From assembly GCA_018268015.1 (NCBI GenBank), contig JAFDXJ010000008.1:1-64000 (forward strand): 64,000 nucleotides of DNA, in the 5' to 3' direction. Origin of the DNA: Bacteroidota bacterium (lineage in GTDB: Bacteria; Bacteroidota; Bacteroidia; Chitinophagales; Chitinophagaceae). Under the pieces are notes generated by a model. That model ran no database searches, was not told the origin of the DNA, and was given only the letters and a program-made list of their open reading frames with translations. Both the position numbers and the translations under genes were made by a program. The stretch's first letter is position 1, and each line of letters opens with the position of its first letter. Of the stretch, positions 1-8,948 are shown piece by piece.

Positions 1-181
1 CGAAAGTACGAACATGCGGAAATTTTTAGAAATAAAAATATTACTTCTGCTAATCAATGATTTATGCCGATTGTGCGTAGTTTATATATATCAAAATGAT
101 ATTGCGTCAATACAACTTCTATTTTCTATTTATCCTTTGGGATACTTTCTCATTTTTCCTATTCTTTGTGGCACTAAATGA

Positions 182-209
182 AAAAGGCCGCCTGAATGGG
201 CAGCCTTTT
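182..209 (-). terminator. Rho-independent terminator of the SlyD-like gene
   Basis: An inverted repeat (AAAAGGC at 182-188 against GCCTTTT at 203-209) with an inner GCCT/GGGC pairing and a GAAT loop lies 20 bases beyond the stop codon of the minus-strand SlyD-like gene. Read on the minus strand the arm ends in a run of T. Bases 1-181 contain no gene that I can support. Confidence 0.75.
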
Positions 210-228
210 CTTTGATTTCCTGAATGAA

Positions 229-684
229 TTATTCGGGTAGTATTATTCTCGATTTTCCACCTTCTATTTCTACTAACTCTAATTCAAAAGTGAGATCCTT
301 GCCGGCAAGGGGATGATTGGCATCTAAAACGACCACATCTTCTTTCACTTCCCGGATCACAACCGGAAAGGATTGCCCTTCTTGATTACTCATATTTAAT
401 GCCATACCTACTTCCGGTTTCATATCTGCCGGAAAACGGTCTTTGGGAAATTCCATAATCATTTCTTCCAACATGGGGCCATAAGCCTCATCAGAGGGAA
501 TCCTGATCGTCTTCTTTTCTCCCTTTTCCATACCGGTAACACCGGCATCAAATCCGGGTATCACCATACCACTGCCTACTTCAAAGGATAATGGTTCGCG
601 TCCTTCAGATGAATCGAATGTAGTGCCATCATCTAATTTTCCATGATAATGGACTTTTATTTTATCACCCTTTTTTACTTGCAT
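229..684 (-). CDS. SlyD-like FKBP-type peptidyl-prolyl cis-trans isomerase
   Basis: The 151-residue product catalyses prolyl isomerisation and probably acts as a folding chaperone in the cytoplasm. No signal peptide is visible. The N-terminus has the FKBP strand pattern with VHYHGKLDDGTTFDSS (about 11-26), then IPGFDAGVTGMEKGEKKTIRIPSDEAYGP, which is the SlyD-type active-site region. The insert-in-flap segment lies between about residues 70 and 125, with NHPLAGKDLTFELELVEI closing the FKBP fold. The His-rich metal-binding tail of enterobacterial SlyD is missing, as in most non-proteobacterial members. It stands alone, divergent from fmt, and has its own hairpin terminator. Confidence 0.9.
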   Translation of the reverse strand: MQVKKGDKIKVHYHGKLDDGTTFDSSEGREPLSFEVGSGMVIPGFDAGVTGMEKGEKKTIRIPSDEAYGPMLEEMIMEFPKDRFPADMKPEVGMALNMSNQEGQSFPVVIREVKEDVVVLDANHPLAGKDLTFELELVEIEGGKSRIILPE

Positions 685-901
685 AATTGTATTTTAAATT
701 TGAATAAAAAGAAACCTCTTGAAAAATGTTCTCATTCAGTTTTTAACTAAAAAACTTTTTCGCCCTGCAAGGTACACCGTTTTACAGCAGCCACAAAGGC
801 TTTCCCGGTAATATTTTCTTATATTAGTTTCGTAATCATTGAAAATCAGGTTTCAAAGAAATTGGATTTTTATTTGACCTGATTTGGTTGTTTTTTTGCG
901 C

Positions 902-1846
902 ATGCATACTGAAAAATTAAACCCGGAATCATGCAGGATCATTTTTATGGGTACGCCCGCTTTTGCGGTGGCTTCTTTAAAAGCGCTGCTGGATCGCGGG
1001 TTTCCTATTGTTGCCGTTGTCACTTCTCCCGATAAACCGGCAGGTCGCGGAATGCACATGCAAAAAAGCGATGTAAAAATTTTTGCAGAAGCCCATCACC
1101 TGCGCATCCTGCAACCCGTCAACCTGAAAGCGCCGGAATTTGTAAATACCTTGAAAGAAATCAATGCTTCATTACAAGTGGTCGTAGCATTTCGTATGCT
1201 TCCTGAAGTCATTTGGAATATGCCTCCATTAGGTACCATCAATGTGCATGCTTCCTTATTGCCTCAATACCGCGGTGCGGCACCCATCCATCATGCCATC
1301 ATCAATGGAGAGAAAGAAACTGGCGTGACCATCTTTAAATTGCAACATGCCATAGACACCGGAAATATACTGGCTTCTTTAAAAATGCCGATAGGGGTTC
1401 AGGAAACCACAGGGGAATTATATGATAAGTTACAACATGCCGGCGCTCACTTACTCGCGGAAACCGTATGTAAAATGATCAACAAGGAACTGGTTGAAAA
1501 AGCTCAGGAAACGAATGCACTCTCATTAAAAACAGCTCCTAAAATTTTTAAAAAAGATACTTTGATCTCCTGGAATAAATCAGTTGATGAAGTATATAAT
1601 TTTATTCGCGGCTTAAGCCCATACCCGGCTGCCCAAACATTCCTGGATGGTAAAACCCTCAAAATATTTTCTGCTTCAAAAGAAAATGCAATGCCGAATG
1701 GTTCTCCGGGCGATTTTTTAACTGATGGAAAAACTTTTTTGAAATTTACCTGCAATGATGGATTTATTCATGCAACAGATCTGCAGTTAGAAGGGAAAAA
1801 AAGAATGTCTATTGAAGTCTTTTTAAAAGGCTACCATTTTAAGTAA
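902..1846 (+). CDS. fmt: Methionyl-tRNA formyltransferase
   Basis: This enzyme transfers a formyl group from 10-formyl-tetrahydrofolate to Met-tRNAfMet before translation initiation. The N-terminal formyltransferase domain begins IIFMGTPAFAVASLKAL and contains VTSPDKPAGRG and the signature HASLLPQYRGAAPIHHAIINGE with the catalytic Asn-His-Asp region. The C-terminal OB-like tRNA-binding domain begins near residue 205 (ISWNKSVDEVYNFIRGLSPYPAA). The total of 314 residues is normal for the family. I chose ATG at 902; the frame extends to a TTG at 884, but that would add six hydrophobic residues not expected in a cytosolic enzyme. The gene ends one base before the stop of the convergent LysM gene. 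Confidence 0.93.
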   Translation: MHTEKLNPESCRIIFMGTPAFAVASLKALLDRGFPIVAVVTSPDKPAGRGMHMQKSDVKIFAEAHHLRILQPVNLKAPEFVNTLKEINASLQVVVAFRMLPEVIWNMPPLGTINVHASLLPQYRGAAPIHHAIINGEKETGVTIFKLQHAIDTGNILASLKMPIGVQETTGELYDKLQHAGAHLLAETVCKMINKELVEKAQETNALSLKTAPKIFKKDTLISWNKSVDEVYNFIRGLSPYPAAQTFLDGKTLKIFSASKENAMPNGSPGDFLTDGKTFLKFTCNDGFIHATDLQLEGKKRMSIEVFLKGYHFK

Positions 1847-1847
1847 T

Positions 1848-2753
1848 CTACTGCTCAAAATAGGTGATGGCCAGGGCAAATTTCGGATCATGTATGCCGA
1901 GCGCCTGAGCAGCTGTATCACTGATGCGGAAATCCAGTCCTTCATTGGAAGGGATGGACTCCAGTTTCCATAAGACTTTAGCAAAAATATTTTCACCTGA
2001 AGCGGAGGTTATTTTTACAATAGTCCCGGCCGGAAGTTGGTTCATCAATATATAGTTTGCTCTACTTCCATTGCTTAGGGAAGATTCAAAAGTCTTGGCA
2101 TTACCACTCAGGACATGCATATTTTTTCCCATCCCATTTTTAAAAAACAATGCTTCCATGCTTAGTGGAGTGACAGGACCGGTAACCAGGGTATCAACCG
2201 GTTTATTTTGAATAGTACTCGTATCGGCGGCTGGCACATAAGTAACACTGGTAAGTGTATCTGCAACGGTTTGCTGATTGGTTTGTTGCTGTAGGGCGGT
2301 ATTATCTTCAGGTGCAAAGTCATCGGCTTCAAAGCCTACAATCAGGGACTTGCCATCCACAATGACATCTGAAGAAAGTTTATTCCAACTTTTTAATTGT
2401 GTAATACTGCTGCCAAATTTTTTACTGATGGAATAGAGTGTTTCTCCCTTTTTTACGGTATGCATGATCGGATGCGTCGTAATCGCCACAGCGTCTGTAG
2501 GGGTATTATTTTCAACGGTCTTTTGAGGTACGGGTATCTTTAATTTCTCACCTATTTTTAAAATGCTTTTACTATTTAAGTGATTGATTTTCATCAATTC
2601 TCCTGTTGTGGTATTAAATTTTTTTGCAATTCCTGAAAGTGTTTCACCTTTTACCACAGTATGTGTAGTAAAAGTTTCCTGCGCTTGTAGAGTAGAAATT
2701 TGGAAAGTGTAAAAAACAATAAATAAGATAAAAAATAATACGTGTTTTCTCAT
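1848..2753 (-). CDS. Exported LysM-domain protein
   Basis: The 301-residue protein starts with a signal peptide (residues 1 to about 24, hydrophobic FFILFIVFYTF, then QAQ). Two LysM peptidoglycan-binding modules follow: THTVVKGETLSGIAKKFNTTTGELMKINHL (about 30-75) and MHTVKKGETLYSISKKFGSSITQLKSWNKL (about 98-140). A Thr/Gln-rich linker leads to a C-terminal domain (about 200-301, GMGKNMHVLSGNAKTFE to ALGIHDPKFALAITYFEQ) that looks like a small beta-barrel, possibly double-psi/RlpA-like, but this is uncertain. It probably sits in the periplasm bound to murein. No catalytic motif is visible. It is convergent with fmt with a single intervening base, leaving no room for a separate terminator. Confidence 0.8.
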   Translation of the reverse strand: MRKHVLFFILFIVFYTFQISTLQAQETFTTHTVVKGETLSGIAKKFNTTTGELMKINHLNSKSILKIGEKLKIPVPQKTVENNTPTDAVAITTHPIMHTVKKGETLYSISKKFGSSITQLKSWNKLSSDVIVDGKSLIVGFEADDFAPEDNTALQQQTNQQTVADTLTSVTYVPAADTSTIQNKPVDTLVTGPVTPLSMEALFFKNGMGKNMHVLSGNAKTFESSLSNGSRANYILMNQLPAGTIVKITSASGENIFAKVLWKLESIPSNEGLDFRISDTAAQALGIHDPKFALAITYFEQ

Positions 2754-2833
2754 TTTACATTCTTTTTTCGAAAAGCAAAAAATTGCCGTCCATAGGATTA
2801 AAGCAAATCCAATACGCGGAAAGGCTTAAAATA

Positions 2834-4129
2834 TTATTTAGGTTTTTGTAAAAAATAATCAAAGCGTTTTGCGCTTACTTCATGCATATCCGGTATATCT
2901 TCTCTTTTATATTCACCATCATCCAGTTTTTTCTTGGTAAGGCTGAATGCCTGTAAGGTGCGTTCAATATCTTCATCTGTATGTGTAGCGGTGGGTATAA
3001 GCCTGTAAATGATATGGCCTTTAGGTATAACCGGGTACACCACAATGGAACAAAATATGCCATAGTTCTCCCGCAGGTCCATCACCATGGCAGTGGCTTC
3101 TTCCATGCCACCTTTCATATATACAGGTGTAACCACAGAATTTGTTTTGCCTATATCAAAACCTTTTTCTTTAAGGCCTTTTTGCAATTTCAAGGCATTG
3201 TGCCATAATTTTTCCTTCATCTCAGGTTTGGTCCTTAAAAATTCCAATCTTTTTAAATTCCCGATTACGATAGGTAGGGGTAAGCTTTTGGCAAATATTT
3301 GAGAACGGCAATTATAACGGATATAGCTGATAATATCTTTTTTCCCTGCTATAAACGCTCCAATAGAAGCCATGGATTTTGCAAAAGTGGAGAAGTATAA
3401 ATCTATTTCATCCTGGCAATCCTGTTCTTCTCCTGCGCCTGCGCCGGATTTTCCCAGGGTACCAAAGCCATGCGCATCATCAACCAGTAACCTGAAAGAA
3501 TATTTAGGGCGGAGTGCGCAAATTTCTTTTAATTTTCCCTGATCGCCTGCCATTCCAAAAACACCTTCTGTAATTACTAAAATGCCGCCATCCTGTTGTT
3601 TTTCCAAAAGAGCCGTAGCACGTTCCAGTTGTTTTTCACAGTCTTTGATATCATTGTGTTTGAATACAAAACGCTTTCCGGGATGCATCCGCAGGCCATC
3701 AATAATACAGGCATGGCTTTCAGCATCATAAACGATAATATCGCGCCGGTCGCAAATACAATCTATGGCGCTCATAATTCCCTGATAGCCATAATTTAAT
3801 AAAACACAATCCTCTTTCTTTTCAAATTGGGCCAGTTCCTGTTCCAATTGTTCATGATAATCTGTATTTCCACTCATCATGCGTGAGCCCATAGGTGCGG
3901 CAAGGCCAAAATTCTCAGAAGCTTCCGCATCTACCCGGCGTATTTCAGGATCATTGGCCAGTCCCAGGTAATTATTCAGACTCCAAACAATCATATCCTT
4001 ACCACGAAATTTCATCCTGCTGGCTATTTCCCCATCCAATTTAGGAAATGCAAAATATCCATGAGCACGATCTCTGTGCTGTCCTATAGGCCCCTGATTG
4101 GCAATGAGCTTCTCAAAAATATCTCTCAT
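2834..4129 (-). CDS. Alpha-oxoamine synthase family PLP enzyme (serine palmitoyltransferase-like)
   Basis: This is a 431-residue member of the fold-I PLP family that condenses an amino acid with an acyl-CoA (KBL, BioF, HemA, SPT). Visible motifs are NNYLGLANDPE near the start, GSRMMSGNTDYHEQLE, the Asp of VDDAHGFGTLGKSGAG, and the PLP lysine K251 in FSTFAKSMASIGAF. Members of this type are common in Bacteroidota, and several have been assigned to serine palmitoylation for sphingolipids. The sequence alone does not separate SPT from 2-amino-3-ketobutyrate ligase. A tdh gene, which would favour the ketobutyrate role, is not adjacent. A -7-like TAACTTTG lies on the minus strand at 4232-4225. Confidence 0.8.
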   Translation of the reverse strand: MRDIFEKLIANQGPIGQHRDRAHGYFAFPKLDGEIASRMKFRGKDMIVWSLNNYLGLANDPEIRRVDAEASENFGLAAPMGSRMMSGNTDYHEQLEQELAQFEKKEDCVLLNYGYQGIMSAIDCICDRRDIIVYDAESHACIIDGLRMHPGKRFVFKHNDIKDCEKQLERATALLEKQQDGGILVITEGVFGMAGDQGKLKEICALRPKYSFRLLVDDAHGFGTLGKSGAGAGEEQDCQDEIDLYFSTFAKSMASIGAFIAGKKDIISYIRYNCRSQIFAKSLPLPIVIGNLKRLEFLRTKPEMKEKLWHNALKLQKGLKEKGFDIGKTNSVVTPVYMKGGMEEATAMVMDLRENYGIFCSIVVYPVIPKGHIIYRLIPTATHTDEDIERTLQAFSLTKKKLDDGEYKREDIPDMHEVSAKRFDYFLQKPK

Positions 4130-4327
4130 ATTTATTTATTATTAGATTACAGAATAAGTTTTTTGCATTGATAAACTTTGTTATTAATCCATGATCAACA
4201 GGTAATCAACTTGAAGAATTGCCGCAAAGTTAGTAGAATAAAGTTTTCAATTTGTTTTGAAAAGAGAAATGCACATTTTTTATCTGAAATCTCTTATTGC
4301 TATGCCCTGTTTCCTATTTTTGAAAGA

Positions 4328-5974
4328 ATGAAAAATATGCATATGAAATTTTTATCCAAATGCCTTCTGGCCATTCTATTTCCAATCACAGCAATATGCC
4401 AGGGAAATTTTAGTCAATCTAGGCCAAAACTGGTCGTAGGAATCGTGGTGGATCAGATGCGCTGGGATTATTTATACAGGTATTATGACCGGTATAGCGA
4501 TGGCGGTTTCAAACGCTTATTGAATGAGGGGTTTTCCTGTGAAAATACGATGATTCATTATCTGCCCTCTTATACAGCCGTTGGTCATTCCTGCATCTTT
4601 ACAGGATCTGTTCCGGCGATTAATGGCATTGCGGGCAATGATTGGATTGATAAAAAAACAGGCAGGGATATTTATTGTACGGATGATAGTACAGTAAGTA
4701 CGGTGGGCGCTGAGGGGAATGCCGGAAAAATGTCACCGGCTCATTTATTGACCACAACAGTCACCGATGAATTAAGGCTGGCAACCAATTTTGCGTCCAA
4801 AGTGGTAGGTGTTTCTCTGAAAGACCGGGCTTCCATTTTGCCGGCAGGCCATACGGCAAATGCTGTTTTCTGGATGGATGATGCTTCGGGGAATTTTATT
4901 AGCAGTACCTATTATATGAATCAATTACCTGACTGGGTCACCCGGTTTAATAAAAAACAGTATGTAAAAAAATTTATGCAAAAGAAATGGGAGACCTTGT
5001 ATCCCATTCAAACGTACCAGCAAAGCGATGCTGATGATCAATCTTATGAGGGCAAATTTTCGGGTGAATCCGCTCCTGTATTCCCACATCGTCTGGAAGA
5101 TGCTTATGCTAAGAATAAAGGCACATTCCGAAGCACACCTTTTGGCAATACCCTCATCTTAGACTTTGCAAAAGAAGCTTTGAAAAATTATCAATTGGGC
5201 GAAGGAAAAAACACCGACTTTCTGACCATTAATTGTGCCTCTACGGATTATGTAGGACATAAATTTGGCCCCAATTCAATTGAAGTTGAAGACACGTATC
5301 TCAGGTTGGATAAAGACCTGGAAGCATTTTTCAAATATCTTGATGACAATATTGGTAAAGGCCAATACCTTATTTTCCTCACTGCGGACCATGGTGCAGC
5401 ACAGGCCATTGGCTTTAATGAAGCACATCATATCCCTTCAGATTTATGGAACGATGGCCGGATCAGTGACCAGTTAAATGATTATTTGAAAAATATTTTT
5501 GGCATTGAAAAGCTTAGTTACGGCATCATGAATTACCAGGTTTTTTTGAATGACCCAAAAATGGATCAGGAAAAACTGGATCGGGAAAAAGTTAAAAGTG
5601 CAGCAATAGATTTTCTGCAGAAAATTCCGGGTGTGATGTATACCATTGATGTAGCGGATATTGGAAATACGCCTCTTCCGGAGCCTATTAAATCCATGGT
5701 CATTAATGGATATAACCAATCCAGAAGCGGGGATATCCAGATTATTTTGCAACCCGGATGGTTTGAAGGCAGTAACATAACAGGCACCACACATGGCACC
5801 TGGAATCCGTATGACACGCATATCCCATTACTTTGGTATGGCTGGAAAATAGCGCCGGGACATACCAATAGGCTCATTCACATGGAAGATATAGCGCCTA
5901 CCGTGGCAGCCTTACTTCATATTCAAATGCCCAATGGCAATGTAGGCACTGCAATTACGGAAGTGATTCCCTGA
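4328..5974 (+). CDS. PafA-type alkaline phosphatase family protein, exported
   Basis: The 548-residue product resembles the Bacteroidota phosphate-irrepressible phosphatase PafA, a broad phosphomonoesterase of the alkaline phosphatase superfamily. A signal peptide occupies residues 1 to about 24 (FLSKCLLAILFPITAICQG). The core starts PKLVVGIVVDQMRWDYL, where the Asp binds zinc. The predicted nucleophile is Thr83 in LPSYTAVGHSC. K165 and R167 in LKDRASILPAGH match the Lys-x-Arg pair that defines the PafA branch. Further metal ligands lie in TADHGAA and in the late STYHGS-like TTHGTWNPYD segment. I chose ATG at 4328 because it gives a proper signal peptide; upstream in-frame codons back to 4178 do not. 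It probably releases phosphate in the periplasm. Confidence 0.88.
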   Translation: MKNMHMKFLSKCLLAILFPITAICQGNFSQSRPKLVVGIVVDQMRWDYLYRYYDRYSDGGFKRLLNEGFSCENTMIHYLPSYTAVGHSCIFTGSVPAINGIAGNDWIDKKTGRDIYCTDDSTVSTVGAEGNAGKMSPAHLLTTTVTDELRLATNFASKVVGVSLKDRASILPAGHTANAVFWMDDASGNFISSTYYMNQLPDWVTRFNKKQYVKKFMQKKWETLYPIQTYQQSDADDQSYEGKFSGESAPVFPHRLEDAYAKNKGTFRSTPFGNTLILDFAKEALKNYQLGEGKNTDFLTINCASTDYVGHKFGPNSIEVEDTYLRLDKDLEAFFKYLDDNIGKGQYLIFLTADHGAAQAIGFNEAHHIPSDLWNDGRISDQLNDYLKNIFGIEKLSYGIMNYQVFLNDPKMDQEKLDREKVKSAAIDFLQKIPGVMYTIDVADIGNTPLPEPIKSMVINGYNQSRSGDIQIILQPGWFEGSNITGTTHGTWNPYDTHIPLLWYGWKIAPGHTNRLIHMEDIAPTVAALLHIQMPNGNVGTAITEVIP

Positions 5975-5979
5975 TGAGG

Positions 5980-6966
5980 CTAGGTTTGTTTTTGTAATAT
6001 ATGTGATACAATCATATCTGCATGGTTCCGTGAATTCTCAATAAACCATTGATGGGTATTCATGCCACCGCAAACAACCCCGGCAAGGTAAATTCCAGGA
6101 ATATTCGTTTCCATGGTTGTTTCATCATAGAAAGGTTTTTTATCTGCATCGTCAGAAATTTTTATACCCATATTTTCCAGCAATGTAAAATCCGGAAGAT
6201 AGCCGGTCATGGCAATCACAAAATCATTCTGCAGGGTTATCAATTTTTCCGCTGTTTGAATATCAACTTCATCTTCCCTGATGGCGGTCAGGCATGATTG
6301 GTAATACACTTGAATACTGCCTTCTTCAATCCGGTTTATTATATCCGGGCGTACCCAGTACTTTACACGTTGCCCGATTTCATTCGCACGAATCACCATA
6401 GTTACCTCTGCGCCTTTACGCCAGGTCTCCAGGGCGGCATCTACTGCCGAGTTTTGTGCACCGATAACAACCACTTTTTGAAAAGCATATTGATGAGGGT
6501 CTGTATAATAATGTTTTACTTTGGTCAAGTTTTCTCCCGGGATATTTAATAATTGCGGGCGATCATAAAACCCTGTAGATACAATGATGTTTTGTGTATG
6601 GTATTGTTTTTTCGAAGATTGAATTAGAAATTGTGTACGTCCTTCCTGAATGACAGATTCAACTTTTTCATGATAATTTATATGAAGTGAAAAATTTTGC
6701 ACAACCCTGCGATAGTATTCCAGGGCTTCTTGTTTTTTGGGCTTTGGATGTAGTGTCATGAAAGGCACTCCGCCAATTTCAAGTCTTTCGGAAGTAGAAA
6801 AAAATTGCATGTTTACCGGGTAATGGTACAAGCTATTAACCAAGGAGCCCTTTTCTATGATGAGGTATTCGAGGCCCGCATTTTTGGCTGCTATGCCACA
6901 GGCAATCCCGATGGGACCGGCGCCTATAATAATCAACTGATAATTTTTTTTTGAAATATTTTCCAC
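5980..6966 (-). CDS. ypdA: YpdA-type FAD/NAD(P)-dependent oxidoreductase (putative bacillithiol disulfide reductase)
   Basis: The 328-residue flavoprotein has an N-terminal dinucleotide-binding motif (IIIGAGPIGIACGIAAKNAG), then LVNSLYHYPVNMQFFSTSERLEIGG, which is characteristic of the YpdA/Bdr branch rather than thioredoxin reductase. There is no CxxC redox pair. The second nucleotide site is VVVIGAQNSAVDAALETWRKGA, and the C-terminal FAD-binding part ends GIYLAGVVCGGMNTHQWFIENSR. Family members are linked to reduction of bacillithiol disulfide in low-GC Gram-positives and some Bacteroidota. Whether this host makes bacillithiol cannot be judged here, since no bshA/B/C gene is in the window. 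The gene lies 17 bases downstream of rimM on the same strand and is convergent with the PafA gene. Confidence 0.85.
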   Translation of the reverse strand: MENISKKNYQLIIIGAGPIGIACGIAAKNAGLEYLIIEKGSLVNSLYHYPVNMQFFSTSERLEIGGVPFMTLHPKPKKQEALEYYRRVVQNFSLHINYHEKVESVIQEGRTQFLIQSSKKQYHTQNIIVSTGFYDRPQLLNIPGENLTKVKHYYTDPHQYAFQKVVVIGAQNSAVDAALETWRKGAEVTMVIRANEIGQRVKYWVRPDIINRIEEGSIQVYYQSCLTAIREDEVDIQTAEKLITLQNDFVIAMTGYLPDFTLLENMGIKISDDADKKPFYDETTMETNIPGIYLAGVVCGGMNTHQWFIENSRNHADMIVSHILQKQT

Positions 6967-6983
6967 GGTGGAATTATTGATGA

Positions 6984-7499
6984 TTAAAAAATATCGAGTA
7001 AGCCATCCGGCAATTGTACGAACACAGCCTTCTTTTTCCGGTCTATTTTGAGCAGGGTTTCTTCGTGCAAAGGAATTAAAATTTCTTTGCCTTCCTGGTG
7101 AACTTCCAATAAAACCTGTTGCGGAGACTCGAGTACATTTTCTATAATACCTATTTTATTTGATTGTTGGAATACGGTGTATCCAATAATTGCAACGGGT
7201 GCTTTTGCCGCAACATTTTTTTCAAAATCAGCGCTTAATAAATAGACCTTTTTATGCAGCAATGCCCTGGCTGTTTCTTTGGAGTGAATTTCATCAAATT
7301 TCAACCAGGTTTGTTGCATGTCCCCGACCCTTGAATGCTCAATAAAATAGGGGATATAGCTATCCGGTAGCATTTCTAAAAAGATGGATTTTACATTTTT
7401 GAAATCGCTTTTTTTGCCCAGGTGATGCTGAAGCATCACTTCCCCATGTAAGCCTGAAATAGCGCCTATTTTCCCGATATATTCGTATGATGGAAGCAT
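6984..7499 (-). CDS. rimM: Ribosome maturation factor RimM
   Basis: RimM binds ribosomal protein S19 in the head of the 30S subunit and assists late 16S rRNA folding. The 171-residue product begins YEYIGKIGAISGLHGEVMLQHHLG, the N-terminal RimM barrel motif, and has the PRC-like C-terminal half with IGIIENVLESPQQVLLEV and EILIPLHEETLLKIDRKKKAVFVQLPDGLLDIF. I chose ATG at 7499, because the frame running back to 7583 would add 28 residues before the conserved start. The usual partners rpsP, trmD and rplS are not adjacent. Co-transcription with the downstream YpdA gene is likely. Confidence 0.88.
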   Translation of the reverse strand: MLPSYEYIGKIGAISGLHGEVMLQHHLGKKSDFKNVKSIFLEMLPDSYIPYFIEHSRVGDMQQTWLKFDEIHSKETARALLHKKVYLLSADFEKNVAAKAPVAIIGYTVFQQSNKIGIIENVLESPQQVLLEVHQEGKEILIPLHEETLLKIDRKKKAVFVQLPDGLLDIF

Positions 7500-7614
7500 T
7501 TGAAAATGAATGAGAGCATTTTTTATCAAAATAAGGGATCTTGTTTTACTTAAACAAACCAAAATGATCCTGTAAGAAATCAATATAAGGTTTTAGATGG
7601 ATTAGATATAAAAG

Positions 7615-7648
7615 AAAAAAGCTGCTCCGGGTGTGGGGCAGCTTTTTT
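7615..7648 (-). terminator. Terminator of the rpsF-rpsR-rplI operon
   Basis: AAAAAAGCTGC at 7615-7625 pairs perfectly with GCAGCTTTTTT at 7638-7648, with further TCC/GGG pairing inside. The hairpin starts 18 bases past the rplI stop codon. Its symmetry gives T-runs on both strands, but the gene order makes the minus strand the relevant one. Confidence 0.88.
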
Positions 7649-7665
7649 AAAAAAATATGAAAAGA

Positions 7666-8124
7666 CTAAATGGTGGCTTCTTCACCCACCACTTCAAATT
7701 CTATTTCCACATGATGGTTTTTACCCAGGTCAATAGCTGCTTTATAGGTTCCAAGTTCCTTCACTTCATCTACAAGGCTGATGCGTTTCCGGTCAATTTC
7801 ATAGCCTTTTTGATCCCTGATTGCACGGGCAATTTGCAATGGTGTAATACTGCCGAATATCTTGCCGCTGGTACCGGTTTTTGCAGAAAGTTTAATGGGG
7901 GAGGCTTTAAGCGTTTCAATGACTTTATTAACTTCCTCAAGCATAGCCGCATCTTTCTTTTCCTTAACCTTCATTTTTTCATTCATCTGCTTCAGGTTAG
8001 ACGGGCTACCTTCCACAGCGAGTTTACGTGGGATGAGATAATTGCGTGCATAGCCGCTTTTTACCTGTACCAGTTCATTGCGCTGGCCCAGATTATCTAC
8101 ATCTTCTATTAATATTACTTGCAT
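7666..8124 (-). CDS. rplI: 50S ribosomal protein L9
   Basis: The 152-residue protein starts MQVILIEDVDNLGQRNELVQVKSGYARNYLIPRKLAVEGSPSN, the diagnostic N-terminal 23S rRNA-binding domain of L9. It continues through the long charged central helix (NLKQMNEKMKVKEKKDAAMLEEVNKV) to the C-terminal domain with GKIFGSITPLQIARAI. The length is typical. It is the last gene of the rpsF-rpsR-rplI transcription unit, 57 bases after rpsR, and is followed by a strong terminator. Confidence 0.97.
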   Translation of the reverse strand: MQVILIEDVDNLGQRNELVQVKSGYARNYLIPRKLAVEGSPSNLKQMNEKMKVKEKKDAAMLEEVNKVIETLKASPIKLSAKTGTSGKIFGSITPLQIARAIRDQKGYEIDRKRISLVDEVKELGTYKAAIDLGKNHHVEIEFEVVGEEATI

Positions 8125-8181
8125 AAAATAAATTTTTTCCTATCCAGTATATTGTACATGGAAGGGAATGTCTTAATTAAA

Positions 8182-8448
8182 TTATTTCAATAAATCCGTT
8201 ACATAAGGCAGTAATGCCATTTGACGGGCTTTCTTAATGGCATCACTAACTTTTCTTTGATATTTCAAAGAATTCCCGCTAAGACGACGAGGTAATATTT
8301 TACCTTGTTCATTGAGGAATCTTTTTAAAAACTCTGTGTCTTTATAATCAATGTAGCGGATACCATATTTTTTAAAACGGCAAAATTTCTTTTTAGGTTT
8401 TTCCTGCTTAATGGCCGTTAAGTATTTTATTTCATTTTGCTTTGCCAT
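8182..8448 (-). CDS. rpsR: 30S ribosomal protein S18
   Basis: The 88-residue product carries the S18 core [58 protein letters not shown] (split here only by description), which binds the 30S platform beside S6. It lies two bases downstream of the rpsF stop codon, so the two partners are probably translationally coupled. There is no ssb gene between rpsF and rpsR, unlike the order in many Firmicutes. Confidence 0.97.
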   Translation of the reverse strand: MAKQNEIKYLTAIKQEKPKKKFCRFKKYGIRYIDYKDTEFLKRFLNEQGKILPRRLSGNSLKYQRKVSDAIKKARQMALLPYVTDLLK

Positions 8449-8450
8449 AA

Positions 8451-8804
8451 TTAAATTTCCTGTTTTTGGTTTCCGGTTGGTAATCCATTTCTTTTCTTGT
8501 AATTGTACTCTACAGCATATTTGTCGAGTGCATTAAACATGTGACGCATTACTTTATCGTCACGGAGAAGTTGTATTTTAAACTTCTCATTGAAGTCGGA
8601 TGGCGCAGTATATTCCAGTACCCAGTAAAGACCGGTGGTCTTTTTTTGTACGGGATACGCCAGTGATTTTAATCCCCACGGATTGGAGTGTACAATCACA
8701 CCCTCATGCTCCGTGATAAAGTCGGTATATTTTTTCTGGATGTTTTTAAATTCATCTTCAGAAAGTACCGGGGTAAAAATCACCATCAATTCGTAATTGT
8801 TCAT
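8451..8804 (-). CDS. rpsF: 30S ribosomal protein S6
   Basis: The 117-residue protein begins [21 protein letters not shown], the typical S6 start. It contains [28 protein letters not shown] and ends in the [22 protein letters not shown] region. S6 pairs with S18 on the small-subunit platform. It heads the operon and is preceded on the same strand by a TACCTTTG -7 element. Confidence 0.97.
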   Translation of the reverse strand: MNNYELMVIFTPVLSEDEFKNIQKKYTDFITEHEGVIVHSNPWGLKSLAYPVQKKTTGLYWVLEYTAPSDFNEKFKIQLLRDDKVMRHMFNALDKYAVEYNYKKRNGLPTGNQKQEI

Positions 8805-8837
8805 ACCCTTTTTGTTTTTAAATATTATTTAGGGCTG

Positions 8838-8845
8838 CAAAGGTA
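8838..8845 (-). promoter_or_regulatory. Bacteroidota-type -7 element upstream of rpsF
   Basis: The minus strand reads TACCTTTG from 8845 to 8838, matching the TAnnTTTG consensus, about 34 bases before the rpsF start. No TTTG is visible at the expected -33 spacing, so this rests on the -7 box and its placement alone. Confidence 0.4.
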
Positions 8846-8948
8846 AGGGAAAGAAATCATTTTTATAAAAATATCCTTAAAGATTCTTCCTATCAGATGA
8901 AATTTTTTGAAAGGAGTGATAAAGCATTGATTATAAATTCATTGTGGT

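Noticed and set aside
7657-8112. 151-codon plus-strand ORF opposite rplI
   Set aside because: It is the exact antisense of ribosomal protein L9 and has no family features of its own.
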